DNA from: Candidatus Omnitrophota bacterium
GTDB lineage: Bacteria > Omnitrophota > Gorgyraeia > Tantalellales > Tantalellaceae
NCBI GenBank assembly: GCA_018814505.1
Contig: JAHIZQ010000293.1
Coordinates: forward strand, 1 to 7,239
DNA length: 7,239 nucleotides
Reading direction: 5' to 3'
Positions within the stretch are counted from its first letter, which is position 1; the number at the start of each line of letters is the position of its first letter. The translations under genes were made by a program, and so were the position numbers. Below are positions 5,537-7,239 of the stretch, in pieces. Under the pieces are notes generated by a model that searched no databases, had not been told where the DNA came from, and saw nothing but the letters and a program-made list of their open reading frames with translations.

Positions 5537-6763
5537 TTATCCATCACACCTTTGCTTAACCGATAGCCAGTGATTCTCAAGTTTTTCAAGTTCTGCTATT
5601 TCTTTCACCCAGCCCGCGGAATTACTAAGAGCCTTACGAGAATACGAAATAATATGGGAACTTTTGATGAAACTTCTCAAATTAAGCCCGGAAGAATATT
5701 TTGCCGTTCCTCCCGTAGGCAAAACATGACTCGGCCCGGCAATATAATCACCAATCGCGACAGGCGAATACTGTCCAAGAAAAATCGCGCCCGCGTTCGT
5801 AATATTTTTTAATACGCGTTTCGGCGACTTAACCATAAGCTGAAGATGTTCCGGAGCAATCATGTTTGATATATCTGCCGCGGTTTCCAGATTCTTAACC
5901 TTAATAATATAACCTGGCGTATCCTTATCCTTCCGTAAAGCGTTAAACACTCTTCGTGACGGCGTAACAAGTATTGACAACCCTTTATGATGCTCGGCCT
6001 GCGCCATAACATCCCTTTTTAAATAATCTATATTCGCGTATCTATTAGCGATAATAAGAACTTCACTCGGACCCGCCAACATATCTATATCGCAATATCC
6101 AAAAACCTGGCGTTTAGCTTCAGTAACATATTCATTTCCCGGCCCGACAATTTTGTCCACTTTTGACACGGTTTTAGTACCAAAAGCAAGCGCCGCTATT
6201 GCCTGGGCTCCACCGATTTTATATATTTCGTCCACTTTTAGAAGATTCGCGACTACTAGTATATACGGATCAATACTTTTATATTTATTCGGAGGCGAAA
6301 CCATTACTATCTTTTTTACACCCGCGATTTTAGCCGGTAAAACCGTCATATATACGCTTGACACCAAAGGAACAGTACCACTCGGAACATAAACCCCGAC
6401 TCTTTCGATAGGCACAAATTTTTCTCCAAGCTCAATTCCTGATTCCTGTTTTATTGACCATGATTTTGGAACCTGATTCGTATAGAACTTATTTATGTTT
6501 CGTATAATCTCCTTCAATGTATTAACTATTTCAGGTTTTATGTCTTGATATGCGCCGCTAATTTCAGCTTCAGTAACTAGCAGGTCTTTTCTAGGGATAT
6601 CAATTTTATCAAACATTTTTGTATACCGTAAAAGCGCTTTATCTCCATCACGACGCACACCGTCAATTATTCTGGAAACTTTCTTTTGCAAGCGAATTCT
6701 TCCGGTATCATACCTGTTAACCAAATTATTAAAAGCAATACTGTTTATTTTTACAGCGCGCAT
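5537..6763 (-). CDS. hisD: Histidinol dehydrogenase HisD
   Basis: HisD carries out the last two oxidations of histidine synthesis, histidinol to histidinal to histidine, using NAD and a bound zinc. The 408-residue protein has the family signatures [18 protein letters not shown] (120-137), [14 protein letters not shown] (183-196), DKIVGPGN (203-210) and [13 protein letters not shown] (227-239). The zinc ligands match Gln255, His258, Asp339 and His398, and the catalytic pair is Glu305-His306. Compared with E. coli (Gln259, His262, Glu326-His327, Asp360, His419), spacing is conserved everywhere except between His258 and Glu305, where 17 residues are missing. I chose ATG 6763: the frame is open 45 codons further, but that part overlaps alaS and is arginine-rich noise. 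An AAAGGG lies five bases upstream, and the alaS stop is one base before the start, so hisD is probably co-transcribed with alaS. Confidence 0.97.
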   Translation of the reverse strand: MRAVKINSIAFNNLVNRYDTGRIRLQKKVSRIIDGVRRDGDKALLRYTKMFDKIDIPRKDLLVTEAEISGAYQDIKPEIVNTLKEIIRNINKFYTNQVPKSWSIKQESGIELGEKFVPIERVGVYVPSGTVPLVSSVYMTVLPAKIAGVKKIVMVSPPNKYKSIDPYILVVANLLKVDEIYKIGGAQAIAALAFGTKTVSKVDKIVGPGNEYVTEAKRQVFGYCDIDMLAGPSEVLIIANRYANIDYLKRDVMAQAEHHKGLSILVTPSRRVFNALRKDKDTPGYIIKVKNLETAADISNMIAPEHLQLMVKSPKRVLKNITNAGAIFLGQYSPVAIGDYIAGPSHVLPTGGTAKYSSGLNLRSFIKSSHIISYSRKALSNSAGWVKEIAELEKLENHWLSVKQRCDG

Positions 6764-6764
6764 A

Positions 6765-7239
6765 CTAACCCTTTCTTTCTGTTTTCCGTAAACATTTTTC
6801 AACCGCCTTAAGTGCCGCCTTAAGTGCCGCCTTAAGCCCGGATGGATTTTTGCCTCCGGCCTGAGCAAAGGTAGGTTTTCCTCCACCCGCGCCATCAATA
6901 TCTTTTGCCGCCTCTTTTATTATTTCTTGCGCGTTTGCAAGCGCGTTAGAAGAAGTAACTGCAAAATACGCTGAACCTTCTTTACTACTCCCGACAATAA
7001 CAACGTCCGCCTTTTTTTCAAGATATGCCGCTACTTTGTAAAGAAGAGTTTTATCTAAATCTTTAAACTCGGCTAAAATAACTTTTTTCCCAGCGATTTC
7101 ACAAAAACGCGCCGCCTCTTCGTCAGCTTTTTTTATCGCACGATTCAAGATACCGGATTCTTTTTGTTTTTTCTCTTTTTTTGCCGCTTTTTCAATGTAT
7201 TCCACGACGTTTTTGAATGCAGGCAAAATATTTTCTCCA
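6765..7239 (-). CDS. alaS: Alanyl-tRNA synthetase, C-terminal part (5' end outside window)
   Basis: AlaRS charges tRNA-Ala. Only the last 157 residues are present. They correspond to the region after the editing domain: a lysine-rich helical, coiled-coil-like stretch (about 1-45), then the C-Ala/DHHA1 domain (about 52-145). The diagnostic glycine-rich motif reads DGAGGGKPTFAQAGG (about 115-129), equivalent to the GGGGGGRPxxAQAGG of the family. Just after it, a 12-base DNA repeat encodes LKAALKAALKAV before the end. The frame is open to the window edge, so the catalytic and editing domains are simply not in view. A free-standing DHHA1 protein cannot be excluded but is less likely, because the helical stretch before the domain continues to the edge. 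Its stop (6767-6765) is one base before hisD. Confidence 0.88.
   Translation of the reverse strand, partial: GENILPAFKNVVEYIEKAAKKEKKQKESGILNRAIKKADEEAARFCEIAGKKVILAEFKDLDKTLLYKVAAYLEKKADVVIVGSSKEGSAYFAVTSSNALANAQEIIKEAAKDIDGAGGGKPTFAQAGGKNPSGLKAALKAALKAVEKCLRKTERKG
6803..6836. repeat. 12-base tandem repeat inside alaS
   Basis: CCGCCTTAAGTG occurs twice in tandem, followed by a partial third copy (CCGCCTTAAG), with no mismatches. In the alaS frame it encodes the four-residue period LKAA-LKAA-LKAV. Exact identity at the DNA level indicates recent slippage expansion in a tolerant C-terminal helix. Confidence 0.9.

Noticed and set aside
5353..6392. Plus-strand open frames opposite hisB and hisD
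   Set aside because: They are antisense to conserved genes and have no coding character of their own.
6764..6898. Longer hisD start at 6898
   Set aside because: It would overlap alaS by over 130 bases and add an arginine-rich tail produced by the alaS repeat read in another frame; ATG 6763 fits the family start.

Overview
The window is a compact bacterial amino-acid biosynthesis locus. Every gene reads on the minus strand, so transcription runs from high to low coordinates. In that order the genes are: the 3' end of alaS, hisD, hisB, hisH, hisA, hisF, hisI, trpE and the 5' part of trpG. No convincing gene lies on the plus strand. Base composition is moderately AT-rich. Monofunctional HisI and HisB, the close his/trp linkage and the repeat-filled spacers would fit an uncultured candidate-phylum bacterium such as Omnitrophota. 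That placement is an impression from sequence style and was not demonstrated.

The genes form three packed blocks separated by looser spacers. Block 1 is alaS-hisD, with a 1-nt gap between stop and start. hisB stands alone, with a spacer on each side. Block 2 is hisH-hisA-hisF-hisI: ATGA overlap, 32-nt overlap, then a 47-nt gap. Block 3 is trpE-trpG, with an ATGA overlap. The three spacers (5399-5536, 4546-4759 and 1795-2026) each hold repetitive, hairpin-forming DNA. They include a large inverted repeat, a smaller GC-rich palindrome and degenerate arrays of a 7-nt unit on both sides of hisB. No spacer reaches 300 bases, and none shows a clear terminator or a strong promoter.

The his products cover the middle and end of histidine synthesis: HisI (PR-AMP cyclohydrolase), HisA (ProFAR isomerase), HisH+HisF (IGP synthase), HisB (IGP dehydratase) and HisD (histidinol dehydrogenase). 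HisG, HisE, HisC and a histidinol-phosphatase are not present here and must be encoded elsewhere. TrpE and TrpG together form anthranilate synthase, the first step of tryptophan synthesis; the rest of trp may follow beyond base 1.

The genes are ordinary members of known families, and I see no undescribed multi-gene system. The points most worth a second look are the repeat elements in the spacers, one of which appears to reach into the end of hisI; the loss of two of three expected metal-binding aspartates in HisI; and a 17-residue shortening in HisD.
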